Below, piece by piece: positions 7,940-16,431 of a stretch of 36,405 nt of DNA (positions are counted from its first letter, which is position 1; each line of letters begins with the position of its first letter). The notes under the pieces are model-generated. The model had not been told where the DNA came from. It made no database searches and was given only the letters and a program-made list of their open reading frames with translations. The position numbers and the translations under genes were made by a program. Source of the stretch: an uncultured Bacteroidales bacterium (GTDB lineage: Bacteria; Bacteroidota; Bacteroidia; Bacteroidales; UBA1715); the NCBI GenBank assembly GCA_937892155.1, contig CALAUG010000033.1, positions 1 through 36,405 on the forward strand. The letters are read 5' to 3'.

Positions 7940-7950
7940 ACTATAAATAC
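7940..7950. repeat. Putative right attachment repeat (attR-like)
   Basis: ACTATAAATAC, identical to 2660-2670, lying between the der stop codon and the der terminator. If real, the element inserted just after der. Confidence 0.3.
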
Positions 7951-7972
7951 GTAAAACGGAATTTTTCGTGTT

Positions 7973-9289
7973 CTATTTATCCCTCACATACACTCTCACG
8001 GTGCTGCCGTTAAAGTTGAAATTCTTTCTCAATTGATTTTCCAAATAGCGTTTGTAAGCGTCTTTCACATATTTAGAGTTGCTACCAAAGAAAACGAATG
8101 CTGGATATGGAGTAGGTAGTTGAGTTACATATTTGATTTTTATGTTTTTACCTTTGACGGCTGGTGGCGAGAATCTGTCGATTGCTTCGAGCATAATTTC
8201 GTTCAAACGTGCTGTTTGTATGCGTCGTTTACGGTTTTCATATACTTCGCGTATTTTCTCCAAAATCTTTTGAATACGTTGCTTTTCAATTACCGAAGTA
8301 AAGATGATTGGAACATCGGTAAAAGGAGCAATTTTTTGACGAATCGCATCTTCAAATTCTTTTGCGGTATTGGTTGATTTGTCAATCAAATCCCATTTGT
8401 TAATACAAATAACTACGCCTTTATTGTTCTTCACAATCAAACGTAAGATATTCATATCTTGTGATTCAATGCCATCTTGTGCATCAATCATAAGTACGCA
8501 TACATCGGCTTGTTCCAATGCGCGAATGGAGCGAAGAACAGAGTAAAATTCAAGATCTTCGTTTACTTTTTCTTTCTTGCGTAACCCAGCCGTATCAATG
8601 AAATAATAATCGTAACCAAATTTATTGAAACGGGTTCCGATTGAATCTCTTGTAGTACCAGCAACTGGAGTTACTATATGTTGATCTTCGCCAATAAGTG
8701 CGTTGATGAATGACGATTTCCCCACATTCGGACGTCCAACAACGGCAATGTGCGGAATTATATCTTCTTCTTTGTCTTCTACCTTTGGCTTTTCTGGTGG
8801 CAATTTCGCAATCACAGCGTCAAGCAAATCACCTGTGCCGCTACCATTTGCAGATGAAATAGTGAAATAATCTCCTAACCCAAGAGAATAGAATTCCGTA
8901 GCATCATAAAGATATTTACCATCATCTACTTTGTTTACAACCAACACGTAAGGTTTGTTTGTACGACGAAGCATATCGGCTACGTTTGAATCCAAGTCGG
9001 TGATGCCGGTTTTTACGTCAACCATAAAAATAATGACATCGGCCTCGTTCATTGCCAAAACAACTTGTTTGCGGATTTCTTCCTCGAAAACGTCTTCAGA
9101 TTTGACTGTCACACCGCCAGTGTCGATAACGGTAAATTCGCGTCCGTTCCAAACACCTTCACCATAATTTCTATCACGTGTAACGCCACTTTTGGAGTCA
9201 ATAATGGCTTGTTTTTCTTCAATCAATCTATTAAAAAGTGTCGATTTTCCCACATTTGGTCGGCCGACAATTGCGATTATTCCACTCAT
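7973..9289 (-). CDS. der: Ribosome biogenesis GTPase Der (EngA)
   Basis: A 438-residue double-GTPase, normal length. Domain 1 has G1 GRPNVGKS (9-16), G3 DTGG (56-59) and G4 NKVD (119-122). Domain 2 has G1 GRPNVGKS (185-192), G3 DTAG (232-235) and G4 NKWD (297-300). A C-terminal KH-like domain follows (KIKYVTQLPTPYPAFVFFG). Der binds the 50S subunit and is essential for its late assembly. It has its own -7 box and a terminator, so is probably monocistronic. The mobile element sits directly downstream. Confidence 0.97.
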   Translation of the reverse strand: MSGIIAIVGRPNVGKSTLFNRLIEEKQAIIDSKSGVTRDRNYGEGVWNGREFTVIDTGGVTVKSEDVFEEEIRKQVVLAMNEADVIIFMVDVKTGITDLDSNVADMLRRTNKPYVLVVNKVDDGKYLYDATEFYSLGLGDYFTISSANGSGTGDLLDAVIAKLPPEKPKVEDKEEDIIPHIAVVGRPNVGKSSFINALIGEDQHIVTPVAGTTRDSIGTRFNKFGYDYYFIDTAGLRKKEKVNEDLEFYSVLRSIRALEQADVCVLMIDAQDGIESQDMNILRLIVKNNKGVVICINKWDLIDKSTNTAKEFEDAIRQKIAPFTDVPIIFTSVIEKQRIQKILEKIREVYENRKRRIQTARLNEIMLEAIDRFSPPAVKGKNIKIKYVTQLPTPYPAFVFFGSNSKYVKDAYKRYLENQLRKNFNFNGSTVRVYVRDK

Positions 9290-9305
9290 AGTCTTAATTT
9301 TTGAG

Positions 9306-9313
9306 CAAATTTA
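9306..9313 (-). promoter_or_regulatory. Candidate -7 box (TAAATTTG) for der
   Basis: TAAATTTG on the minus strand, 17 bases upstream of the der ATG, fits TAnnTTTG exactly. No convincing -33 element is visible, and the leader would be short. Confidence 0.4.
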
Positions 9314-9437
9314 AAGAAAAATATAACATAGTGGTTAAGTGAACCAAGAGTTAAGGTTTAAAGTTATGCGATAGGGATGTTATGAATAAAATTTTATCAC
9401 CTTGTTCCTGACTTTTGACAACAGTAAACTGAAATCT

Positions 9438-10475
9438 CTAATCAATCTTAATGTTCAAAATGTCAATGTTTTTCAGGAATTTATTTTTTCTGTCGAGTAT
9501 GCAGAATTCCAGAACCAAGCAGATAAGTCCAAGAATTAAAAATATCTGGAAACGTTCGTTGTAAACATTGAATTCCTGTGATTCAAAGTCTGTTTTTTCA
9601 AGTTCGTCAAGTGCTTTAAGGATAGGGGAAAAGTCTTCGCGGGAGTACACGCCACCGCCCGCTGCGGCAATTTCTTGCAACATTTGCTCGTTAAGTTTTG
9701 TCGTGACTGGACTTCCGTTTCTATCCATCATAAAATTTGTCTGTCCATATTGATTTCTTATCGGAATTGGCACTCCTGATGTCGTTCCCATACCAACTGT
9801 GTGGATTACGACGCCTTTTTCTTTGGCTTGTTGCGCCATTCCAACTGCGTCATCTTCGTGGTTTTCTCCATCACTGATTATGATGATGGTTTTGGCAGTT
9901 TTGTCGTTTCCGGAAAACGAACGCATACATTTCGAAATCGCAGCGCCAATTGCTGTTCCTTGTTTGTCGATGCTATTCGTATTGATGTTTTGTAGGAATA
10001 ATTTTGATGCGCCTACATCGGTTGTCATCGGTAGTTGAATATACGCTTCGCCGGCAAATGTTATGATACTTATCTTATTCTGTTCCAGTTTGTTGATTAT
10101 TCTTTGAATTGAAAATTTCGCTTTCTCAATACGGTTTGGCTTAATGTCTTCGGCAAGCATACTGTTTGAAACATCGAGGGCAATGGCTATTTCAACACCT
10201 TTTTTCTTTACGTTTTGTTTTTTTACGCCGTATTGTGGCTGTGCCCAGGCAATAATCAAAAAGATGGCTGCAAATGCAAGCAAAATGAATTTCAAATTCT
10301 TACGGAACGGAGAATAATCGGGTAGGATAACTGACAATAATTCCTTGTCTGCCAATTTGTTGAGCTGTCTTTTTGTGTAAATTCTGTACAGAACAAAAAT
10401 GACAATACAGACTGCTACGCCAATTAAAGCGTATAAGTGATCGGGATATGCAAATCTGAAGTTACTTTCGTTCAT
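9438..10475 (-). CDS. batB: BatB: VWA-domain membrane protein of the aerotolerance operon
   Basis: A 345-residue inner-membrane protein. Membrane segments lie at about 14-31, 63-79 and 312-330. A von Willebrand A domain between the last two has an intact MIDAS site: DVSNS at 101-105, a TTDVGAS Thr, and IISDGENHEDD. This is the BatB arrangement. In Bacteroides, Bat proteins are linked to tolerance of oxygen, probably through envelope stress. Its start overlaps the batA stop by one base (TAATG). It ends the operon here: batC and batE are not downstream, and der follows instead. Confidence 0.9.
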   Translation of the reverse strand: MNESNFRFAYPDHLYALIGVAVCIVIFVLYRIYTKRQLNKLADKELLSVILPDYSPFRKNLKFILLAFAAIFLIIAWAQPQYGVKKQNVKKKGVEIAIALDVSNSMLAEDIKPNRIEKAKFSIQRIINKLEQNKISIITFAGEAYIQLPMTTDVGASKLFLQNINTNSIDKQGTAIGAAISKCMRSFSGNDKTAKTIIIISDGENHEDDAVGMAQQAKEKGVVIHTVGMGTTSGVPIPIRNQYGQTNFMMDRNGSPVTTKLNEQMLQEIAAAGGGVYSREDFSPILKALDELEKTDFESQEFNVYNERFQIFLILGLICLVLEFCILDRKNKFLKNIDILNIKID

Positions 10476-11476
10476 TATGGGAATCGTTTACAAATAGTTT
10501 GTGACAACAAAAATTCTATGCCGAGCATCAATATTGCCAATAGGGCAAATGGAGCGAATTCTTCTTTTTTCTGTGTGAATTTATAATCTTCGATTTTTGT
10601 CTTTTCGAGCGAATCAATTGTGTTATAGATTTTTACGAGTTCGTTTTTGTTTGTTGCACGGAAATATTGGCCGTTGGTCATTTTTGCAATTTTCATCAGC
10701 GTGGATTCGTCAAAACTGTTCTGAACCATTTGCGTTCCGTATGGCGTAGGATACGGAACATCGCCTTTTTTACCAACGCCGATGGTGTAAACTCTAATAC
10801 CAAATTTAGTTGCAAGTTCGGCGGCAGTAATCGGATCAATATCGCCGCTGTTGTTGTCTCCATCGGTAAGAAGAACGATGACTTTGCTGATAGCTTTGCT
10901 GTCGCGCAAACGGTTGACTGCCAATGCCAATCCCATGCCGATTGCAGTTCCGTCGGTAACCATTCCGCATTCAAGGTCGTTCAAAAGGTTGAGAAGCGTA
11001 ACGTGGTCGGTTGTAAGCGGACATTGCGTAAAGCATTCGGAAGCAAAAACAACTAATCCCATTCTGTCGTACGGACGATTGTTTATGAAGTTTGCAGCAA
11101 CATCTTTGGCAGCTTCCATTCTGTCCGGTTTCAAATCCATAGCGAGCATACTTGTCGATACGTCCATGGAAAGAACAATATCAACGCCGTAAGTTGTTGA
11201 ATCTGAATACGTATCAACGGAAACAGGACGACAAAGTGCCACGATTAAAAACGATAGAGCCAATAGTCTGAATACAAATGGAAAATGTATCAGAAAACGT
11301 TTGGGCGAGGCTGGAATGTCTTCGATGTCTTGTAACGATGCGGTACGTATGTGGGCAAATAGGTTGGTGTGCTTCCAAATATACCAAGCAATGATAGGAA
11401 TCAGCAGTAAAAACAACCAGAAGTATTCCGGGTTTTCGAAAGTGAAAAATCTGATATTTTTTAATGCTTCAATCAT
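10475..11476 (-). CDS. batA: BatA: VWA-domain membrane protein of the aerotolerance operon
   Basis: A 333-residue protein with the same plan as BatB: membrane segments near 17-34 and 66-82, a VWA domain, and a C-terminal segment (FALLAILMLGIEFLL). The MIDAS residues are intact (DVSTS at 105-109, a TTDHVT Thr, LLTDGDNNSGD). It precedes batB, and its start overlaps the upstream gene's stop as ATGA. BatA and BatB probably form a hetero-complex anchored in the inner membrane with the VWA domains in the periplasm, driven by the MoxR ATPase encoded upstream. Confidence 0.9.
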   Translation of the reverse strand: MIEALKNIRFFTFENPEYFWLFLLLIPIIAWYIWKHTNLFAHIRTASLQDIEDIPASPKRFLIHFPFVFRLLALSFLIVALCRPVSVDTYSDSTTYGVDIVLSMDVSTSMLAMDLKPDRMEAAKDVAANFINNRPYDRMGLVVFASECFTQCPLTTDHVTLLNLLNDLECGMVTDGTAIGMGLALAVNRLRDSKAISKVIVLLTDGDNNSGDIDPITAAELATKFGIRVYTIGVGKKGDVPYPTPYGTQMVQNSFDESTLMKIAKMTNGQYFRATNKNELVKIYNTIDSLEKTKIEDYKFTQKKEEFAPFALLAILMLGIEFLLSQTICKRFP

Positions 11477-12423
11477 TGATTTATAGTTTCTTCCGTTTGG
11501 TTAACTAAATGTTTACTTTCATTTACGCAAAATAGCGATAAACCATAATGTAAGTTGCTTGTTTCTATTGTTGGTTTATGTTTTGCAAATTTCACATAAT
11601 CGGCTTCTTTCAGTATTATTTGCAAGTTTTGAATTACCGACAATGGTAGCTTTCCTGTTGAAATAACTTCCTGAATGATTTCGTCTGAAGTTTTTTCAAA
11701 TGTGTCAATGTCGAGTACTTCGCCAAAATATGCACGAAGAATGTCAGTCAATTCCGTGTAATAGTTTTTGAACTCATCTTTTTCGCAGAGGTTGAGTGAT
11801 TTAAGTTCTTCGAGTTCTCGTAACGCTTTAATATCTGCTTTTTCTTTCTTGACAGCTTTTTTAGGAAGAATAACAGATTTTTTCTTCTTCCATAAATACC
11901 ATCCGCCAAAACCCAGTAGAGCAAGTAGTAATACAATTCCAACGATGGTTAAAATCTTTGGCAGATAATCTTTAAAAGAATACTCTGGGACACGGATTGG
12001 TTTAATTGGCTTTATAACGTCCGTAGAATCCAAAACTACCGTTTGAACCGATAATTGTACTGGTGAAGACCAAATCGTGTCGTTGCCGTACAAAAACGGG
12101 CCAATTTCAAACGAGTATTCTCCTGCGTCGAAACAGGTTATCGGCATTTTTGTCTCTATTTTCCTGAATTCCTTGTCGTTTGCTTTTGTTGTGTCAAATG
12201 TGAATCCGTCAACAAATAAAATGTTGTGTGACAATTCTTTACTGAATTGAGGAAGGATAAGCGTTTTGTCTGCTTTGTATTCAATTGAAAGTGAAATGTT
12301 TTGTTGCTCTCCAATCAACATCTTATTTGTGTCGGGAACGGCTTCAATGGTAACGTCTGCACCAAATGTGTGTCCGCAAAGCAGTAAGCCGCAAATCAAT
12401 GTGATATATCGAGTGTGCTTCAT
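11473..12423 (-). CDS. Bat-operon membrane protein, BatD/DUF4381-like architecture
   Basis: A 316-residue protein found in the gap between the DUF58 gene and batA, as is usual in Bacteroidota bat loci. It has a signal peptide (1-22), a ~120-residue beta-rich periplasmic region, one membrane segment (156-178, ILTIVGIVLLLALLGFGGWY) and a charged cytoplasmic tail. The tail resembles the short C-terminal domain of BatD and DUF4381 proteins (FKNYYTELTDILRAYFGE, then TFEKTSDEII). Two bases separate it from the DUF58 gene and its stop overlaps batA. Probably a structural partner of BatA/BatB. Biochemical role unknown. Confidence 0.7.
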   Translation of the reverse strand: MKHTRYITLICGLLLCGHTFGADVTIEAVPDTNKMLIGEQQNISLSIEYKADKTLILPQFSKELSHNILFVDGFTFDTTKANDKEFRKIETKMPITCFDAGEYSFEIGPFLYGNDTIWSSPVQLSVQTVVLDSTDVIKPIKPIRVPEYSFKDYLPKILTIVGIVLLLALLGFGGWYLWKKKKSVILPKKAVKKEKADIKALRELEELKSLNLCEKDEFKNYYTELTDILRAYFGEVLDIDTFEKTSDEIIQEVISTGKLPLSVIQNLQIILKEADYVKFAKHKPTIETSNLHYGLSLFCVNESKHLVNQTEETINQ

Positions 12424-12425
12424 TT

Positions 12426-13292
12426 CTATCGTTTTTTGAATAATGTCATCAGTGGTTTTACGTAATCTTCATCGCTTTTGATGTGTACGTGTTCCACGCC
12501 GGATTTTGTAAATGCGTCTTCCAAGTCGAGCATACGATTCATATGGTTTTCTTCGAATGCCTGTCGTGTTGCTTTGCTGCTGGTGTCAAGCCATTGTTCA
12601 CGACCAGTTTCCGAGTCGGCAATGCGTACAAGACCAATATTTGGCAGTTTTGATTCCAATTGATCGTACACGCGTATGGCAACTAAATCGTGCTTTTTGT
12701 TTGCTATGGAAAGCGCATCTTTCAATGGATGCTTGTCGTTAAAATCGGAGATGAGGAACGCTGTGCAATGGCGTTTAATCATATTTGTGAAATATTCCAA
12801 TGCTAACGGAATGTCGGTTCCTTTGCTTTCTGGTTCAAATTCAAGTAATTCGCGGATAATACGGAGAATATGTTTGCGTCCTTTTTGTGGCATAATGAAT
12901 TTTTCAATTTTGTCGGAAAATAGCAAAACGCCAATTTTATCGTTGTTTTGTATTGCCGAAAACGACAATGTTGCAGCCAGTTCCGTAATCATTTCACGTT
13001 TGATTCTGGTACGTGAACCAATACCTTGTGACGCACTTAAATCTATGAGTAACATTACGGTAAGTTCACGTTCTTCTTCAAAAACCTTAACGTATGGTTT
13101 GTTCAATCGGGCGGTTACGTTCCAATCAATATCACGGATTGCATCACCATAGTGATATTCGCGAACTTCGCTAAAAGCCATACCATGACCTTTGAACGAA
13201 CTGTGATACTCTCCAGCAAAAATATTGTTGGAAAGACCACGCGTCTTGATCTCAATCTTACGGACTTTTTTTAGTAATTCGCTTGCTTCCAT
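12426..13292 (-). CDS. DUF58 domain protein of the MoxR/bat operon
   Basis: A 288-residue cytoplasmic protein. The DUF58 signature GDAIRDIDWNVTARLNKPYV lies at ~69-88, and a VWA-like fold follows with a MIDAS-like DLSAS (104-108) and a further Asp (FLISDFND). DUF58 proteins normally follow moxR directly and are thought to be chaperone clients or adaptors of the MoxR ATPase. Here the restriction-modification pair separates the two. Its start lies 10 bases after the endonuclease stop, so it is still read in the same direction with hardly any gap. Confidence 0.88.
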   Translation of the reverse strand: MEASELLKKVRKIEIKTRGLSNNIFAGEYHSSFKGHGMAFSEVREYHYGDAIRDIDWNVTARLNKPYVKVFEEERELTVMLLIDLSASQGIGSRTRIKREMITELAATLSFSAIQNNDKIGVLLFSDKIEKFIMPQKGRKHILRIIRELLEFEPESKGTDIPLALEYFTNMIKRHCTAFLISDFNDKHPLKDALSIANKKHDLVAIRVYDQLESKLPNIGLVRIADSETGREQWLDTSSKATRQAFEENHMNRMLDLEDAFTKSGVEHVHIKSDEDYVKPLMTLFKKR

Positions 13293-13302
13293 AGTTTAAA
13301 TT

Positions 13303-14262
13303 TTACCACGCAGCATCAATATAAAACAAAGAATCTGGACTCCCAAATATTTGAATGTCAAATTTAAGACTTGGTTCTACTATAGTACTTGCATTATGTA
13401 TACGGAATGAAATAGACCACGCATTATTCATTGTTAGGATTAGGGTAGTTTTTGAGTTATCTTTAAAATTAAAATCCAAAATTTTATTAGGTAAACTTAT
13501 TTTCGGTATTTTAATTGTAGGTCTTTTGTTTGTACTCGATTGATTTAGAGTTCCATATAAATTGAAAGGAATTACTCTTGTAATATGTTTGTTAGTATGT
13601 TGAAGTTTATAATAATCTCGACCATTGCTACCAATTAGATATTTTACAAGTTTATTAGTAATATCTTCTTTTTTGTTTAATCTTAAGAATTCATTTTTAA
13701 AGGCGTTCAATAATGGAACGTAAACACTGTCTTCTTTATGAATTATGGAACTCCATTTTTTCCCTTTTGTTTTTAGGACAACTAGGTTGTCAAAAATTGG
13801 CTTTATTTCGTTAAAATATTTTTTTGAACATGGTGTATTCGTCCAAACTTGTCCGAAATCTAATTGTGCTGACAAGCGGGAATGTTTTAAAGCACTATGG
13901 TTATGTTTGACAGAAATACCTATTTCCCACTTAATAGAACGACGTATAATTAATACGTCTCGTACATCTCCAAGTTTTGTTGCGACACTATCAGGTTGTA
14001 ATGAAATCAACAATTTATCATTCCCGTCTTCTATAATTTTAGGTTCCATTTTTATTATGGAAATTATACCTGCATTTGCAGATAATAACATCTCTTTTCG
14101 TTCTTGTGTAGTAATCTGTTTGTATTTAGTTTTTGCGATTTCTAGGCTGTCGTTTTTTTCAATTTCAATGTTTCTATATTTTGAAACAATTTCGGTTAAA
14201 GCGAGAACACAAGCATATTCATATGCTTTTCCTTTTATCGTGGAATTTATTGTTGTTGCCAT
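13303..14262 (-). CDS. Type II restriction endonuclease, HaeIII family (GGCC predicted)
   Basis: A 319-residue protein, close to R.HaeIII in length. Family hallmarks I recognise are GKAYEYACVLALTEIVSKYR near the N-terminus, AGI...KMEPKIIEDGND, and the core GDVRDVLIIRRSIKWEIGIS followed by VKHNHSALKHSRLS and LDFGQVW. Asp99/Asp102, Glu113 and Lys119 are plausible PD-(D/E)xK-type catalytic residues, but I assign these by pattern only. HaeIII cuts GGCC; the same site is predicted because the partner methyltransferase is HaeIII-like. Its start overlaps the methyltransferase stop by one base (TAATG), ensuring the methylase is made first. It is AT-rich relative to the bat genes on either side, suggesting transfer. 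Confidence 0.85.
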   Translation of the reverse strand: MATTINSTIKGKAYEYACVLALTEIVSKYRNIEIEKNDSLEIAKTKYKQITTQERKEMLLSANAGIISIIKMEPKIIEDGNDKLLISLQPDSVATKLGDVRDVLIIRRSIKWEIGISVKHNHSALKHSRLSAQLDFGQVWTNTPCSKKYFNEIKPIFDNLVVLKTKGKKWSSIIHKEDSVYVPLLNAFKNEFLRLNKKEDITNKLVKYLIGSNGRDYYKLQHTNKHITRVIPFNLYGTLNQSSTNKRPTIKIPKISLPNKILDFNFKDNSKTTLILTMNNAWSISFRIHNASTIVEPSLKFDIQIFGSPDSLFYIDAAW

Positions 14263-15254
14263 TATTGTTCTAGAATTAATTTAATTTGTTTAGCTATTGC
14301 TTGGGCTAAATTGACAGGTACTGCATTACCAATCATTTTATAGCCGTCTGCAATATCTGTATAAATAAAAATAAAATCATCAGGGAAAGTTTGAATTCTT
14401 GCACATTCCCTTACCGACAACCTTCTATATTCGTCTTCATGACCAGGCTCAAATATTCTTACATTTTGTGAGATAAACTTCATTTTTGGTGCTTGTGGAT
14501 GAATTGGAGCGTGCCGTCCTCCTGCTTGTATTGTAAAAGATGGCTCATTCCATGCTCTTACTCTATTCCTTGACATAAAAATAGTAGAAAAGCCACCAGT
14601 CATATATTCATGATTTGGAACTTTTAAACAATTGCCATTAGTCTTGTTGTGCTCCTTTGCCGGTATTGCCTGACATAAATCTCCAATAGCATCTTTTAAA
14701 GTTGGTTTATAATCTTGAGGAGTTGGAAATTCAAATGTTTTCTTTAAATCTTTTCTAATTCCTACAATTATTACCCTTAATCTTGTTTCTGGAACATTGT
14801 AATCGTTTGCATCTACTAATTTTAAAGAGATATTATATCCACATTCTTTAAATTGTGTTAAAAAACTTTTAAATGCTTCTGAATGTTTTGGATGCAGAAT
14901 TCCAGAAACATTTTCGACAACAAAAAATTTAGGTTGTTTTTCTTTTAAAATTCTAATGTAATCCCAAAATAATTGACCTCTTTTGTCTTTTATTCCTAAA
15001 CCCGCACCAGCTTCACTCCAACTTTGGCATGGCGGACCGCCAATTATTCCATCACAATCAGGGATTTCATCTGGTTTTATATCAGTAATACTACGTTTAT
15101 CTAATGGTGTATTAGGGAAATTTTTTTCAAATGTAGCCCAAATGTTTTTATCAAATTCATTTGCCCATATCGTAGAAAATCCTGCATTTTCAAACCCTTT
15201 GTCAAGCCCCCCAGCTCCAGTAAAGAGTGATACAATTTTTAATTTTTCAGTCAT
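14262..15254 (-). CDS. DNA (cytosine-5) methyltransferase, M.HaeIII-like (GGCC predicted)
   Basis: A 330-residue C5-methyltransferase, the size of M.HaeIII. The ATG at 15254 places motif I FTGAGG at 11-16. The frame is open up to 15305, but that would overlap moxR and adds no conserved sequence. Motif IV is GGPPCQSWS (catalytic Cys76), motif VI VVENVSGI, and motif X GYKMIGNAVPVNLAQAIAKQ. The target-recognition region (IFMSRNRVRAWNEPSFTIQA, then GGRHAPIHPQAP) closely recalls M.HaeIII, which methylates the inner C of GGCC. It starts 40 bases after the moxR stop and overlaps the endonuclease gene. It protects the host and, being inside the bat operon, may share the moxR promoter. Confidence 0.92.
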   Translation of the reverse strand: MTEKLKIVSLFTGAGGLDKGFENAGFSTIWANEFDKNIWATFEKNFPNTPLDKRSITDIKPDEIPDCDGIIGGPPCQSWSEAGAGLGIKDKRGQLFWDYIRILKEKQPKFFVVENVSGILHPKHSEAFKSFLTQFKECGYNISLKLVDANDYNVPETRLRVIIVGIRKDLKKTFEFPTPQDYKPTLKDAIGDLCQAIPAKEHNKTNGNCLKVPNHEYMTGGFSTIFMSRNRVRAWNEPSFTIQAGGRHAPIHPQAPKMKFISQNVRIFEPGHEDEYRRLSVRECARIQTFPDDFIFIYTDIADGYKMIGNAVPVNLAQAIAKQIKLILEQ

Positions 15255-15294
15255 GATTGATTTGTGATTAATTATTTTATTTAATGTTGTTTCG

Positions 15295-16314
15295 TTATGG
15301 AACATCTACTGCATTGACAATCTTAGTGATAATGTCTTCGGTAGAAACATTTTCGGCTTCTGCTTCGTATGTCAAACCGATTCTGTGTCGAAGAACCGAG
15401 TGGCAAACTGCACGGATATCTTCTGGAATCACGTAGCCGCGACGTTTGATGAATGCGTATGCTTTCGCTGCTTTTGCCAAACAAATTCCAGCACGTGGAG
15501 AGCAGCCAAAGCTGATTAATGGCTTTAAATCTTCCAATTTGTATTGTTCAGGGAAACGAGTTGCAAATACAATGTCAACAATGTATTTCTCGATTTTTTC
15601 GTCCATATATACTTCGGAAACAATTTCGCGTGCTTTGATGATTGCATCTGTCGAAATTACTTGATTTGCGACAGGGAAAATTTTCTGCAAATTTTGACGA
15701 ATAATTGTTTGTTCCTCTTCTTTTTTCGGATAACCGACCACGATTTTCAACATAAAACGGTCAACTTGCGCTTCTGGAAGCGGGTAGGTTCCTTCTTGCT
15801 CAATTGGGTTTTGTGTTGCCATAACAAGGAATGGTTCTTCCAATTTGTATGTGTTGGGGCCAATTGTAACCTGACGTTCCTGCATGGCTTCGAGCAAAGC
15901 ACTCTGTACTTTTGACGGCGCACGGTTGATTTCGTCGGCCAAGATAAAGTTGGCGAAAATTGGACCCTTTTTCACAACGAAATCTTCGTTTTTCTGACTG
16001 TAAATCATTGTTCCCAACAAATCGGCAGGAAGTAAGTCAGGGGTGAACTGAATACGACTGAACGATGCAGCGATTGTTTTTGCTAATGTATTGATTGCCA
16101 ATGTTTTTGCTAATCCAGGAACACCTTCAAGAAGAATGTTTCCGTTGGAGAGCAAGCCAATTAACAAACCTTCAATCAAATCTTTCTGACCAACAATAAC
16201 TTTCTGCATTTCGTGCGAAATCAAATCTACAAATGCACTTTCTTGTTGGATGCGGCTGTTTAATTCCATAATGTCAACGTGGGAATTGCCGTTCAAAGCT
16301 GAATTATTGTCCAT
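15295..16314 (-). CDS. MoxR-family AAA+ ATPase, first gene of the bat operon
   Basis: A 339-residue protein starting at the ATG at 16314; 24 further codons are open upstream but contain the promoter. The AAA core has Walker A GVPGLAKT (64-71), Walker B FILADEINRAP (123-133) and sensor 1 VMATQNP. The C-terminal lid contains SPRAG, as in MoxR/RavA proteins. MoxR ATPases act as chaperones that insert cofactors or assemble VWA proteins; here the likely clients are the DUF58, BatA and BatB proteins downstream. The usual moxR-DUF58 junction is interrupted by the two R-M genes. Confidence 0.93.
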   Translation of the reverse strand: MDNNSALNGNSHVDIMELNSRIQQESAFVDLISHEMQKVIVGQKDLIEGLLIGLLSNGNILLEGVPGLAKTLAINTLAKTIAASFSRIQFTPDLLPADLLGTMIYSQKNEDFVVKKGPIFANFILADEINRAPSKVQSALLEAMQERQVTIGPNTYKLEEPFLVMATQNPIEQEGTYPLPEAQVDRFMLKIVVGYPKKEEEQTIIRQNLQKIFPVANQVISTDAIIKAREIVSEVYMDEKIEKYIVDIVFATRFPEQYKLEDLKPLISFGCSPRAGICLAKAAKAYAFIKRRGYVIPEDIRAVCHSVLRHRIGLTYEAEAENVSTEDIITKIVNAVDVP

Positions 16315-16355
16315 AGAGTATGTTTTTATCTTTGTTTGAAAACCAAGCGAAGTTA

Positions 16356-16386
16356 CAAAAATAAATGCAAAATATACAGTGCACAA
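16356..16386 (-). promoter_or_regulatory. Promoter of the moxR/bat operon (Bacteroidota type)
   Basis: On the minus strand a TTG (-33 type, 16386-16384), a 20-base spacer and TATTTTTG (16363-16356, matching TAnnTTTG) form a good Bacteroidota vegetative promoter. It lies 41 bases upstream of the moxR ATG. Confidence 0.55.
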
Positions 16387-16431
16387 TGCATAAAAAAAGA
16401 TGAAGTGTAATCCTTTATATCTTAACCTTTC

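Larger units (their letters stand above)
2660..7950. mobile_element. Small integrated element: integrase, excisionase-type HTHs, primase- and helicase-type genes
   Basis: Six minus-strand genes form one block between the Ntn-hydrolase gene and der: a zinc-finger/HTH protein, a tyrosine integrase, two HTH_17 proteins, a BT4734-like protein and a DUF3987 protein. This set is typical of Bacteroidota integrative elements. The ends are proposed from an 11-bp direct repeat, ACTATAAATAC, at 2660-2670 and 7940-7950, which tightly brackets the six genes. The repeat is AT-rich and could be chance. I see no relaxase, coupling protein, tRNA target or phage structural gene, so the element is either minimal, helper-dependent or a remnant. 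The Ntn-hydrolase gene falls outside these ends, but different ends would include it as cargo. Confidence 0.6.

Noticed and set aside
13303..15254. R-M pair as an assembly insertion artefact
   Set aside because: The borders are tight, all genes are co-oriented, and both genes are intact with a TAATG overlap; a true insertion is simpler, though reads would settle it.
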